Below are positions 1 to 8,096 of a stretch of 33,490 nt of DNA, piece by piece (positions within the stretch are counted from its first letter, which is position 1; each line of letters opens with the position of its first letter). The position numbers and the translations under genes were made by a program. Origin of the DNA: Bacteroidales bacterium (lineage in GTDB: Bacteria; Bacteroidota; Bacteroidia; Bacteroidales; UBA932). Below the pieces are notes generated by a model, which saw only the letters and a program-made list of their open reading frames with translations, had not been told where the DNA came from and did no database searches. The stretch covers positions 1 to 33,490 of the forward strand of contig JAEEIQ010000062.1 of assembly GCA_016281435.1 (NCBI GenBank), in the 5' to 3' direction.

Positions 1-113
1 GCACCCTTCCGCCGGTCGCCGCCATTGTATTGCTACAACGCGCTGCCCCTCGACTTGCATGTGTTAAGCCTGCCGCTAGCGTTCATCCTGAGCCAGGATC
101 AAACTCTTCTTTG
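1..113 (-). rRNA. 16S ribosomal RNA, 5' end (partial)
   Basis: The reverse complement carries the universal 16S 5' motif AGAGTTTGATCCTGGCTCAG (107 down to 88), followed by the GATGAACGCTAGCGGCAGGC and ACATGCAAGTCGAG blocks typical of Bacteroidota. The gene runs off the left edge, so only about the first 110 nt, up to the first variable region, are present. The mature 5' end near 113 is estimated from the usual distance to the AGAGTTTG motif and is uncertain by a few bases. Confidence 0.97.
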
Positions 114-306
114 TATATTTTTTAAATCTTAGTCTGACCCCGACGCTTTCATTTCTTTTCCAAGAAATCGACGCTCTCGAATTTAAATTTTGTTCGGTAC
201 TTGCTTGTACTTTCCTTCAGTCTTTTCAATGATCTCTCTTCATCCGGGCGTTAAAAAAATTCCGGCCACGTCGCGGCCGAATCGCCCAGCCCCCGTTTGG
301 GGATTG
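114..306 (-). other. rRNA operon leader (transcribed spacer upstream of 16S)
   Basis: About 190 nt separate the inferred rRNA promoter from the 16S 5' end, and no ORF here is credible. It holds a small perfect hairpin at 151-168 (ATTTCTT / AAGAAAT, 4-nt loop) flanked by a near-direct repeat CGACGCTTTC (141-150) / CGACGCTCTC (169-178), and a larger GC-rich hairpin at 246-287. By analogy with other rrn leaders these may serve processing or antitermination; that role is inference. Confidence 0.6.
246..287 (-). terminator. Terminator-like hairpin with T tract inside the rRNA leader
   Basis: Read on the minus strand, 281 to 260 folds as a GC-rich stem: TTCGGCC pairs with GGCCGGAA across a 7-nt loop, with one bulged G. 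Seven consecutive T (259-253) follow. An outer 5-bp stem, GGGCG (287-283) with CGCCC (250-246), encloses both stem and T run. It has the form of an intrinsic terminator or attenuator but lies between promoter and 16S gene, so it must normally be read through. Confidence 0.45.
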
Positions 307-337
307 CAAAGGTAGATACTTTTTTTTATTCTCCAAA
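307..337 (-). promoter_or_regulatory. rRNA operon promoter (Bacteroidota -33/-7)
   Basis: On the minus strand a TTTG (337-334) is followed after exactly 19 nt by TACCTTTG (314-307), a perfect match to the Bacteroidota TTTG-N19-21-TAnnTTTG consensus. The start site is expected near 302. The spacer is very A-rich. It faces away from the glycosyltransferase gene at 389. Confidence 0.8.
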
Positions 338-371
338 ATATTTTTCCGTTTTTTTGAAGAAAAAATATGAT

Positions 372-379
372 TACATTTG
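372..379 (+). promoter_or_regulatory. -7 element of the glycosyltransferase gene
   Basis: TACATTTG matches the TAnnTTTG consensus. The start site would fall near 384-386, only a few bases before the ATG at 389, so the mRNA is likely leaderless or nearly so. The nearest upstream TTTG (353-356) leaves a 15-nt spacer, shorter than usual, so the -33 half is not convincing. Confidence 0.55.
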
Positions 380-388
380 TAAACGTAT

Positions 389-1102
389 ATGGAAAAGAAA
401 CTGGTAATAATTCCGACGTATAACGAAATCGAGAATGTCGAGAAAATAATCCGCGCCGTGACGGCCCTGGAGGGTGGCTACCATATATTAATAATAGACG
501 ACGCCTCACCGGACGGCACCGCCGGCGTAGTGAAGAAGCTCCAGGCCGAACTGGGGGAAAGCCTGCACCTGCTGCAGCGCGAAGGCAAGCTGGGTCTCGG
601 GACAGCCTACATCACGGGATTCAAATGGGCCCTGGAACACGGCTACGACTACATCTTCGAAATGGATGCGGATTTTTCGCACAATCCTGGCGACCTTCCG
701 AGGCTGCTTGAAGCCTGCACGGAAGGCGGCGCCGACCTTGCCATCGGATCCAGGTACTGCGACGGGATCAGCGTCGTAAACTGGCCGATAAGCCGCATCC
801 TGATGAGCTATTTCGCGTCCGTATATGTACGCACGGTGCTGCCCTTCAAGATTTTCGACAGCACGGCCGGTTTCCTGTGCTACTCCCGCAAAGTTCTCGA
901 GACCATCGACCTGGATGCCGTCAGGATGAAAGGATACGGGTTCCAGATCGAGATGAAATACACGGCATATCGCCATGGTTTCAAGATAAAGGAGGTCCCC
1001 GTCATATTCATAAACCGAAAAGCCGGCACCTCGAAAATGTCTGGCGGAATATTCGGAGAGGCGTTCTGGGGAGTCTTAGCCCTGCGCTTCAGAAAATTCT
1101 AG
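389..1102 (+). CDS. Polyprenol-phosphate mannose/glucose synthase-like glycosyltransferase (GT2)
   Basis: A 237-residue GT-A fold family 2 glycosyltransferase of the dolichol-phosphate mannosyltransferase (DPM1) type. Such enzymes move a sugar from a nucleotide donor to a lipid phosphate at the inner face of the membrane. The N-terminal VIIPTYNEIENV motif, the DDASPDGT motif (Asp37-Asp38) and the metal-binding MDADFSHNP (Asp93, Asp95) are all present. The protein stops after the catalytic domain and lacks the C-terminal membrane segments of longer relatives, as in DPM1. The ATG at 389 sits just after a TACATTTG promoter element. It converges on tex: the two stop codons share the palindrome CTAG at 1099-1102. 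The sugar donor and lipid acceptor cannot be read from sequence; the family call is firm. Confidence 0.9.
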   Translation: MEKKLVIIPTYNEIENVEKIIRAVTALEGGYHILIIDDASPDGTAGVVKKLQAELGESLHLLQREGKLGLGTAYITGFKWALEHGYDYIFEMDADFSHNPGDLPRLLEACTEGGADLAIGSRYCDGISVVNWPISRILMSYFASVYVRTVLPFKIFDSTAGFLCYSRKVLETIDLDAVRMKGYGFQIEMKYTAYRHGFKIKEVPVIFINRKAGTSKMSGGIFGEAFWGVLALRFRKF

Positions 1103-3237
1103 GAAAGGAGCCGCAGGGAAATGCGCCTGCGCTCCGAGTCGACCTGGAGCACGGAAACCCTTATCCTCTGGTGGAGTTTAAGCACCTTTGAAGGATCGGA
1201 CACGCCCTTCCTTCCGAGCTGCGACACGTGGATAAGCCCGTTCTCGTGGAGACCTATGTCCACGAAAGCCCCGAAATTGGTGATATTCGTAACAATTCCG
1301 GGAAGTTCCATGCCTGGCTTCAGGTCATCTATCTCGTGGACATCGTCCGCGAAGGAAAACTCAGTAGCCTGCTGACGGGGGTCGAGACCGGGTTTCTGCA
1401 ATTCCTTTATGATATCCTGCACCGTGGGAAGGCCGAAATCTCCCTCGACATAATCTGAAGGACGCAGCCTGGAACACAATTCCGCATTTCCGACGAGTTC
1501 ACGGACCGGCACGCCGAGATCCGAAGCCATCCTGTCTACGATATGATAGGACTCAGGATGGACGGCAGAATCATCCAGCGGATTATCAGCCCCTTTCACA
1601 CGGAGGAAACCGGCGCACTGCTGGTACGCCTTCGCCCCGAGCCTCGGTACATCAAGGAGCTCCTTCCGGGAACGGAAGGCGCCGTTGGAGCTCCTGTAGG
1701 AAACTATGTTGGCGGCAAGCACGGGGCCTATTCCGGCCACGTATGACAGAAGATACGGGGAGGCCGTATTCAAGTTGACGCCGACGGCATTGACGCAGGA
1801 CTCGACTGTATTGTCCAGCTTTTCTTTCAGAAGGCCCTGGTCGACGTCGTGCTGGTACTGGCCAACTCCGAGAGACTTCGGATCTATCTTGACCAGTTCC
1901 GCAAGGGGATCCATCAGGCGTCGTCCTATCGACACGGCGCCGCGCACGGTCACATCTTCATCAGGAAACTCTTTCCTGGCAACTTCAGAGGCAGAATATA
2001 TGGATGCACCGTCCTCGCTGACAGTCCATACGCTGACGCCGTCCGGAAGACCGACCCTCTTGAGGAACTCGACAGTCTCACGGCTGGCAGTGCCGTTTCC
2101 GACGGCAATGGCTTCAACGGAATATTTTTCAACCATCTCAAGGACGGACCTCATCGCACGCATCTTGTCGTTCTGGGGCGGATGGGGGAAGATGATCTCG
2201 TGATGCAGCAGGGATCCCTGCGCATCGAGGCAGGCAATCTTGCAGCCGTTCCTGAAACCGGGATCGACGGCCATCGTCCGTTTCTGGCCCAGAGGAGGGC
2301 TAAGAAGCAGCTGGCGGAGGTTCTCGCCGAACACCCTGATGGACTCCAGATCAGCTTTCTGCTTGGCCTCCCTGATTATTTCGCTGCTGATGGAAGCCTC
2401 CAGAAGCCGCTTGTACGCGTCAGCTGAAGCCTCCTTTATCTCGACGGCGAGAGAATCGGAAGGATAGCGGTGCTCCTTGCAGAAATCATAATAAATCTTG
2501 CCGGCGCAACGCTCGGGGTCGGCATCTATAGATACGGAAAGATAACCTTCCTTTTCAGCGCGCAGGACAGCCAGGAGCGAATGTGACGGCAGTCTTTCAA
2601 TGGGGCAGTTCCAATCGAAGTAACTCCGGTATTTCGAAGCCTCGGGGTCTGAGCCGGCCGAACGGGTGGCTTTCGAGAAGAGCCTGCGGGAGCGGAAGAT
2701 CGCACGGAGATCTTCCCGGATACGGGACGTCTCGCTGAGCCTTTCGGCAATAATGTCCCTGGCTCCGGCGAGCGCAGCGTCTTCATCCTGCACCTTGTCG
2801 CTGAGGAACTTGCGAGCCTCAGCCCTGGGGTTGGCGGTCCGGACGTCCCACATCAGGTCGGCAAGAGGTTCCAGCCCCAGTTCTTTCGCCACTGTAGCGC
2901 GTGTGCGGCGCTTCGGCCTGAAAGGCAGATAGATATCCTCGAGTTCCGTGGACGAGACGCAGTCCTGTATCCTCGACTCCAGCTCGGGAGTCAGGGCGCC
3001 TGCTTCCCTTATCGTCCCAAGCACCGTTTCCTTGCGCTTCTCCATCTCGGAAAAAACATCCACCCAGTGCTTCACTTCCGCCACGGATGCGTCATCCATG
3101 CCGCCGGTCTTTTCCTTGCGGTAGCGGCTTATGAACGGAATCGAGTTCCCTTCCGAGAACATATCCGCGCAGTTTTCCACCTGCCAGGACTTCAGCTGGA
3201 GGCGGCCTGCGATCCAATCGATGTAGATATCTTTCAT
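1099..3237 (-). CDS. tex: Tex-family RNA-binding transcription accessory protein
   Basis: A 712-residue Tex/Spt6-like protein, a cytoplasmic nucleic-acid-binding factor linked to transcription. Order seen: N-terminal helical region with the FISRYRKEKTGGMDD motif (about 34-50), the long helical region with LPFRPKRRTRA (about 105-115), a YqgF-like RNase-H fold starting MAVDPGFRNGCK (about 322), helix-hairpin-helix repeats (NLNTASPYLLSYVAGIG, about 490; RKELLDVPRLG, about 522), and a C-terminal S1 domain (about 640-712, GIVTNITNFGAFVDIG). Length is slightly below the usual 720-780. The start at 3237 lies 4 bp after the ClC stop, implying co-transcription with that gene. Identification is secure. 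Confidence 0.96.
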   Translation of the reverse strand: MKDIYIDWIAGRLQLKSWQVENCADMFSEGNSIPFISRYRKEKTGGMDDASVAEVKHWVDVFSEMEKRKETVLGTIREAGALTPELESRIQDCVSSTELEDIYLPFRPKRRTRATVAKELGLEPLADLMWDVRTANPRAEARKFLSDKVQDEDAALAGARDIIAERLSETSRIREDLRAIFRSRRLFSKATRSAGSDPEASKYRSYFDWNCPIERLPSHSLLAVLRAEKEGYLSVSIDADPERCAGKIYYDFCKEHRYPSDSLAVEIKEASADAYKRLLEASISSEIIREAKQKADLESIRVFGENLRQLLLSPPLGQKRTMAVDPGFRNGCKIACLDAQGSLLHHEIIFPHPPQNDKMRAMRSVLEMVEKYSVEAIAVGNGTASRETVEFLKRVGLPDGVSVWTVSEDGASIYSASEVARKEFPDEDVTVRGAVSIGRRLMDPLAELVKIDPKSLGVGQYQHDVDQGLLKEKLDNTVESCVNAVGVNLNTASPYLLSYVAGIGPVLAANIVSYRSSNGAFRSRKELLDVPRLGAKAYQQCAGFLRVKGADNPLDDSAVHPESYHIVDRMASDLGVPVRELVGNAELCSRLRPSDYVEGDFGLPTVQDIIKELQKPGLDPRQQATEFSFADDVHEIDDLKPGMELPGIVTNITNFGAFVDIGLHENGLIHVSQLGRKGVSDPSKVLKLHQRIRVSVLQVDSERRRISLRLLS

Positions 3238-3241
3238 GTAG

Positions 3242-4999
3242 TCAGTCTTCTGAAATCTGCCGGAGCTCCTGCCTGTATGCCATCAGAAGCCGGGAGTTGG
3301 AGATGAATCCGAGATATATCCCGTCACGTGTCAGCACGGGAAGACGCCAGGCGCCCGTAGAGTCGAACTTGCGCATGATTGAATCCGGCGCCTCATCCGC
3401 ATAGATGACGGCCGCGGGCTGTTCCATCAGGTTATAAACCCTCGTGCCGTCATACAACTCCGAGTCAAACATGATCGGACGCAGTGAGTTCACGTCCAGC
3501 ATGCCCTGGAAACGCCCGTCGGCGTCCACGACGGAAATCACCTGGGTCGTCGTGTTCGAGACCACGTCCAGCACTTCGCGCAGCGTGGCCTCCGGGCCGA
3601 TGCGCGGATATTTGTCCCGGACAAGGTCCTCCGTCCGCAGGAGGGCCAGCGCCGCCTGGTCCTGATCGTGGGTGAGAAGCTCACCTTTCTGCGCAAGCCG
3701 CTTGGTATAAATCGAATAGCGTTCCCAGATACGTGTGACTCCGTATGAGACCGTGGACGTAATGATCAAGGGAAGGAAGAGGTCGTACCCACCCGTAATC
3801 TCGGCGATAAGGAAGATCGCCGTCATCGGAGCCTGCATGACTCCGGCCATGAGGGCTGCCATCCCGACAAGTACGAAATTCTGTTCTGGGAGGACGAATC
3901 CGGAGCCCGAAAGCAGGATGTTCATCGAACGGACAAGCACGAAACCGGCGATTGCCCCGACGACGAGGGTCGGACCGAAAGTACCTCCCACTCCCCCGCC
4001 GGCATTGGTCAGGGTCATGGAGAAGACCTTCAGGAGGAAAACCAGGGTGAAGAACAACGGTATGCCCCACGTTCCCGAAAGGATTCCGGCCAGGGGGGAT
4101 GATTCCATCACGGAAGAAACGTTCCCCGCGAGAAGGGACTTGACCGTTCCGTAGCCTTCCCCGAAGAGAGGCGGAAGGAGGAATATCGCAAGGCCTAGGC
4201 CGAAGGCACAAAGCAGCCAGCGGAGCCAGGGATTGGAGAGTTTCGAGAAACGATCCTCGAGACGGAGCGTCGTCCTCGTGAAATACAGGGAGCAGAAACC
4301 GCCAACCACCCCGAGGATGATGTAAAACGGGATGTTCCGCATCGCGAACGGTTCGAGGGTGCAAGCGAAAACGGCGCCTGTGCCCTGAAGAAGGCTGGCA
4401 ACGACGGATGCCGACACCGATGCCAGCATGAGCGGCATCATGGACGACATCGAGATGTTGAACATCAGGATCTCGAGCGTGAACAGTATCCCGGCGAGAG
4501 GGGCCTTGAAAATACCGGCGATGGCTCCTGCCGCCCCGCAGCCGAGAAGGATGGTCACATTCCTCCATGACAGCCCGAAACGGCGTCCGATATTACTACC
4601 GATCGCGGCGCCGGTGTATACTATGGGTGCCTCGGCGCCTACGGAACCGCCAAATCCTATCGTCACGGCACTGGTAAGCATCGAGGACCAGATGTTATGC
4701 GGCCGTATCCTCGACTCGTTGCGGGAAATCGAATAAAGGACCCTCGTGACTCCGTGCCCGATATCGTCGCGGATGACGAAACGAAGGAGAAGGAGGGAAA
4801 TCATCATTCCCAGCCCGGGAAGGACGAGCATCCATAGGGAATGATAAGAAAAGCCGCCCTGCATCAGAGGAGAAAGCAACCTCTGCAGCAGAGCGATGGC
4901 TCTTTGCAGGAGGACGGCGGCCAGGCCGGAGAAAACACCTGCAAAAAGAGAAAGAATCAGAAGAAGATTCTTCTCAGATACCTTCCGGTGAATCATCAT
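3242..4999 (-). CDS. ClC-type chloride channel/antiporter with C-terminal CBS pair
   Basis: A polytopic ClC-family anion channel or Cl-/H+ exchanger followed by two CBS domains that usually sense adenine nucleotides. Visible motifs are GGSVGAEAPIVYTG, with the gating Glu of the GREGP-type loop, and GGVGGTFGPTLVVGA, matching GGxFxP. AEITGGYDLFLP follows near the end of the membrane part; the last ~120 residues hold the CBS repeats. The frame is open up to 5104, but that extension is basic and proline-rich and overlaps the upstream gene heavily, so I start at the tandem ATGs at 4999/4996 (MMIHRKVSEKN, 585 aa). This still overlaps the upstream gene by about 25 bp, suggesting translational coupling. 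Whether it is a channel or an exchanger is undecided. Confidence 0.93.
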   Translation of the reverse strand: MMIHRKVSEKNLLLILSLFAGVFSGLAAVLLQRAIALLQRLLSPLMQGGFSYHSLWMLVLPGLGMMISLLLLRFVIRDDIGHGVTRVLYSISRNESRIRPHNIWSSMLTSAVTIGFGGSVGAEAPIVYTGAAIGSNIGRRFGLSWRNVTILLGCGAAGAIAGIFKAPLAGILFTLEILMFNISMSSMMPLMLASVSASVVASLLQGTGAVFACTLEPFAMRNIPFYIILGVVGGFCSLYFTRTTLRLEDRFSKLSNPWLRWLLCAFGLGLAIFLLPPLFGEGYGTVKSLLAGNVSSVMESSPLAGILSGTWGIPLFFTLVFLLKVFSMTLTNAGGGVGGTFGPTLVVGAIAGFVLVRSMNILLSGSGFVLPEQNFVLVGMAALMAGVMQAPMTAIFLIAEITGGYDLFLPLIITSTVSYGVTRIWERYSIYTKRLAQKGELLTHDQDQAALALLRTEDLVRDKYPRIGPEATLREVLDVVSNTTTQVISVVDADGRFQGMLDVNSLRPIMFDSELYDGTRVYNLMEQPAAVIYADEAPDSIMRKFDSTGAWRLPVLTRDGIYLGFISNSRLLMAYRQELRQISED

Positions 5000-5354
5000 C
5001 CGAACCGCCGTACTGGCCAATATTGTCGTCGGGCAGGGTCTCGCCCTCGACAGGGGAATCCGCGGTGGATCCGGCGACCTGTTCGTTCTCGGCGTCCTCT
5101 TCACCCTCCAGCCAGCGCTCGATATCCTCGAGGTCGTCTGTACGGACCTTTATCTTCACGAGATAAATGGCGTCCGGAATCTCGATAGTAACGGCGTAAA
5201 AGTGCGAACCGTCGGGCTTGGGGTACTTTACGAGATCGGGGAGATAGTCATTGAAGCCCTTGGGATACTTTTCCGCAAAGGCCGCTGCTACTTCTTCCGA
5301 CATGTTCTCCTGGCTGACGACGTGTCTCTTCTTCGTATCTTGTTTCATAATCAT
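4974..5354 (-). CDS. Conserved small acidic protein of unknown function
   Basis: A 126-residue protein with no recognisable catalytic motif. Residues 1-85 look like a small folded domain: a basic start (KKRHVVSQENM), an aromatic stretch (EKYPKGFNDYLPDLV), then alternating strands (SHFYAVTIEIPDAIYLVKIKV). The last ~40 residues are strongly acidic and low in complexity, ending GGSDDDSPEGI. Similar short proteins seem common in Bacteroidales; this is recollection, not a search result. The 3' end overlaps the ClC gene by about 25 bp. Two ATGs (5354, 5348) are possible. No signal peptide or membrane segment is seen, so it is probably cytoplasmic. Function unknown. Confidence 0.75.
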   Translation of the reverse strand: MIMKQDTKKRHVVSQENMSEEVAAAFAEKYPKGFNDYLPDLVKYPKPDGSHFYAVTIEIPDAIYLVKIKVRTDDLEDIERWLEGEEDAENEQVAGSTADSPVEGETLPDDNIGQYGGSDDDSPEGI

Positions 5355-5436
5355 TCCTGTTTGTGCTGCAATATTAAGTCAAATATTTGCAAAGAGCAAC
5401 CTTCAGACGTCTTTTTTTTGAAAAAAGATAAAAGGA

Positions 5437-7167
5437 CTACATCCTGTCGGGAAGATCTATGCCCAAAAGCGCCATTGCGGAACGAAGGACACGCGAGACG
5501 GCGTCGATGAGGGCGAGCCTCATGCTGAGCAATGCAGGATCTTCTTCCCGCAGCACGGGTGTATCATGGTAATACTGGTTGAAGTCCTTGGCAAGCTCGT
5601 AGGAATAGTTCGCAAGGACGGCGGGAGAGAACGAATCGGCGGCCTCACGGACCTTCGAAGGGAGCAGTCCGAGCAGTTTCACGATGCGTATTTCCTTTGC
5701 GCTCATGGCCACAGATCCGGCGATGCCGGCCTGCAAACCCTGGGACGCGGCCTTGCGGAGGATGGAGCGGATGCGCGCGTGGGTGTACTGGATGAAGGGG
5801 CCCGTATTGCCGTTGAAGTCGATCGATTCCTTAGGGTCGAAGAGCATGGTCTTCTTGGGATCCACCTTGAGGATGAAATACTTGAGCGCGCCCAGGCCTA
5901 TCTTCCTGTACAGACTTTCCTTTTCGCTGTCGGGAAGGTCCTCGAGCTTTCCGGACTCTTCGGAAGTGGCCTTGGCCTGGAGGTACATCTCTTCTATGAG
6001 GTCATCCGCGTCGACGACCGTGCCCTCACGGCTTTTCATCTTGCCCTCGGGAAGTTCCACCATGCCGTAGCTGAGATGGAATATCCTCTGCGCCCAGTCA
6101 AAGCCCAGCTTGCCAAGTATAAGTTTGAGGACCTGGAAATGATAGTCCTGCTCGTTACCGACCACATACACATGGGAATCGAGGCTGTACTCGGAGAATC
6201 TCTTCTCCGCGGTGCCGAGATCCTGAGTGATATAGACGGACGTGCCGTCGGAGCGCTGCACAATCTTCCTGTCAAGTCCGTCGGAAGTCAGGTCGCACCA
6301 TACGGAGCCGTCGGGATCCTTGACGAAAACGCCCATGTCAAGTCCCTTCTGCACGAGTTCCTTGCCGAGAAGGTAGGTATCGTGCTCGTAGTAGGTCCTG
6401 TCGAATGAGATGCCGAGAGCCTTGTACGTCTGGTCGAACCCGTCGAAAACCCACTGGTTCATCCTGGCCCACAGAGCCCTGACTTCAGGATCCCCGGCTT
6501 CCCAGTCCACCAGCATCTTGTGCACGTCATCTATGACGGAAGGGTCTTCCTTCTCCATCTTCGCATACTCGACATAGCAGTCGCCGACAAGATGGTCGCC
6601 CTTTTTCCCGGTGGATTCGGGGGTGGCCCCGTCGAAACGCTTGAGCCATGCGTACATGGATTTGCAGATATGGACTCCGCGGTCGTTGACAAGGGTGGCC
6701 TTTATCACTTTGTTCCCGGCAGCTTCGAGTATGTTGGAGACGCTGGCTCCGAGCAGGTTGTTCCTGATGTGACCCAGATGCAGGGGCTTGTTGGTGTTGG
6801 GCGAGGAGAACTCGACCATGACCGTCTTCCCGGTTGGAGGGAGATGGCCGAAAGAAGGGTCTGCGGACAGGGCTTGCAGGGCTTCCACCCAGTAGGCCGG
6901 AGACAGCAGGATGTTCAGGAACCCCTTGACGACGTTGAAACCGCCGACCTCGGGGCAATTGTCGACCAGCCACTGCCCGATGGCAGTTCCGGTGGCCTCG
7001 GGCGAAGCGTGGGATATTCTGAGGAGAGGAAAGACCACAAGTGTGTAGTCTCCCTCGAATTCTTTCCTGGTAATGCCGATCTGGAGAGCCGAGGCGTCCA
7101 CATCCGCGCCATACAAGGCTTTCAAGACCTCTGAGGCCTTTGAAAGCAGGATTTCTTCCGGGGTCAT
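5437..7167 (-). CDS. argS: Arginyl-tRNA synthetase
   Basis: A 576-residue class I aminoacyl-tRNA synthetase charging tRNA-Arg. The SSPNTNKPLHLGHIRNN block carries the HIGH motif as HLGH (130-133), typical of ArgRS. The KMSKS loop is GKMKSREGTVV, the usual degenerate form in this enzyme, and FIQYTHARIRSIL marks the DALR-type C-terminal anticodon-binding domain. The N-terminal Add-1 domain is also present. The start ATG at 7167 directly abuts the rpoD stop codon (TAA-ATG), so the two are surely co-transcribed. About 80 bp separate its end from the next minus-strand gene, with no obvious terminator hairpin. Confidence 0.98.
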   Translation of the reverse strand: MTPEEILLSKASEVLKALYGADVDASALQIGITRKEFEGDYTLVVFPLLRISHASPEATGTAIGQWLVDNCPEVGGFNVVKGFLNILLSPAYWVEALQALSADPSFGHLPPTGKTVMVEFSSPNTNKPLHLGHIRNNLLGASVSNILEAAGNKVIKATLVNDRGVHICKSMYAWLKRFDGATPESTGKKGDHLVGDCYVEYAKMEKEDPSVIDDVHKMLVDWEAGDPEVRALWARMNQWVFDGFDQTYKALGISFDRTYYEHDTYLLGKELVQKGLDMGVFVKDPDGSVWCDLTSDGLDRKIVQRSDGTSVYITQDLGTAEKRFSEYSLDSHVYVVGNEQDYHFQVLKLILGKLGFDWAQRIFHLSYGMVELPEGKMKSREGTVVDADDLIEEMYLQAKATSEESGKLEDLPDSEKESLYRKIGLGALKYFILKVDPKKTMLFDPKESIDFNGNTGPFIQYTHARIRSILRKAASQGLQAGIAGSVAMSAKEIRIVKLLGLLPSKVREAADSFSPAVLANYSYELAKDFNQYYHDTPVLREEDPALLSMRLALIDAVSRVLRSAMALLGIDLPDRM

Positions 7168-8028
7168 TTATCCGAGATATGTCTTCAGCAGCTTGCTTGC
7201 GGAAGGTTTCTTCAACTTGCGGATGGCCTTCTCCTTAATCTGGCGCACGCGCTCACGCGTCAGGTCGAGACGCTCACCGATCTCCTCGAGAGTCATTTCC
7301 TGGCAGCCGATTCCGAAGAAGCTGCGGATGATCTCCCTCTCCCTCGGGGTAAGTACCTGGAGGGCGCGGTCGATTTCAGTGCTCAGGGACTCGTTGGTCA
7401 GACCCTTGTCCGCCATGGGGGAATCATCATTCGGCAGGACATCGAGAAGACTGTTGTCCTCACCCTCGACGAAAGGAGCGTCCACGCTGACGTGACGGCC
7501 CGAAACGCGGAGGGTATCTGCAATCTTGTCCTTGGGGATATCGATCATTTCGGCCAGTTCTTCCGTCGAAGGCTGGCGCTCGTTTTCCTGCTCGAACTTG
7601 CCGAGGGCCTTGTTGATCTTGTTCAGCGAACCGACCTGGTTCAGAGGCAGGCGCACCACCCTCGACTGCTCGGCAAGGGCCTGGAGGATGGACTGCCTGA
7701 TCCACCACACGGCATAGGAAATGAATTTGAAGCCGCGGGTCTCGTCGAATTTCTCGGCAGCCTTGATAAGCCCCAGGTTACCCTCGTTGATAAGGTCGGG
7801 CAGGCTGAGACCCTGGTTCTGATATTGCTTGGCCACCGACACCACGAAACGGAGATTCGCCCTCGTAAGCTTCTCCAGGGCTTCCTGGTCGCCTTTGCGT
7901 ATCCTCTGCGCAAGCTCAACTTCCTCTTCGGGAGAGACCAGTTCTTCGCGGCCTATCTCCTGGAGATACTTGTCCAGGGACGCGCTCTCGCGGTTGGTGA
8001 TGGATTTTGTGATCTTAAGTTGTCTCAT
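7168..8028 (-). CDS. rpoD: Primary sigma factor RpoD (Bacteroidota short form)
   Basis: A 286-residue sigma-70 factor of the Bacteroidota housekeeping type, lacking the long N-terminal region 1.1 of E. coli RpoD. In order: region 1.2 ([20 protein letters not shown]), region 2 ([38 protein letters not shown] with [16 protein letters not shown]), region 3, and region 4 with the helix-turn-helix [15 protein letters not shown] and [26 protein letters not shown]. This subunit would recognise the TTTG/TAnnTTTG promoters seen across the window. A TACGTTTG element at 8073-8080 lies upstream, and the intervening hairpin would form the 5' UTR. argS follows without a gap. Confidence 0.98.
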   Translation of the reverse strand: MRQLKITKSITNRESASLDKYLQEIGREELVSPEEEVELAQRIRKGDQEALEKLTRANLRFVVSVAKQYQNQGLSLPDLINEGNLGLIKAAEKFDETRGFKFISYAVWWIRQSILQALAEQSRVVRLPLNQVGSLNKINKALGKFEQENERQPSTEELAEMIDIPKDKIADTLRVSGRHVSVDAPFVEGEDNSLLDVLPNDDSPMADKGLTNESLSTEIDRALQVLTPREREIIRSFFGIGCQEMTLEEIGERLDLTRERVRQIKEKAIRKLKKPSASKLLKTYLG

Positions 8029-8030
8029 AT

Positions 8031-8072
8031 GTCAAAATAAAAAATATCGCAGCCGGCAGCGGCTGCGATATT
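8031..8072 (-). terminator. Intrinsic terminator of the protease gene / rpoD 5' UTR hairpin
   Basis: A perfect 12-bp inverted repeat, AATATCGCAGCC (8043-8054) and GGCTGCGATATT (8061-8072), has a 6-nt loop. On the minus strand it is followed by a T-rich run reading TTTTTATTTTGAC, fitting an intrinsic terminator 24 bp after the protease stop codon. It ends just before the rpoD ATG, so the same element would form most of the rpoD leader. Confidence 0.85.
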
Positions 8073-8080
8073 CAAACGTA
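8073..8080 (-). promoter_or_regulatory. -7 element of rpoD
   Basis: On the minus strand TACGTTTG (8080-8073) is a perfect TAnnTTTG. The start site would be about 8069, at the foot of the 12-bp hairpin and about 40 nt before the rpoD ATG. No TTG is seen 19-21 nt upstream, so the -33 half is missing or weak. Confidence 0.5.
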
Positions 8081-8096
8081 TCACGGACCGTATGCC

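Noticed and set aside
5000..5104. N-terminal extension of the ClC protein
   Set aside because: Basic, proline-rich and inside the upstream gene; ATG 4999/4996 gives a normal ClC N-terminus.
5364..5400. TAATATTG as a promoter for the small acidic protein
   Set aside because: One mismatch from TAnnTTTG and no -33 element at a fitting distance.
5566..6408. 280-codon open frame on the plus strand
   Set aside because: Antisense to argS, with no motif; typical of GC-rich shadow frames.
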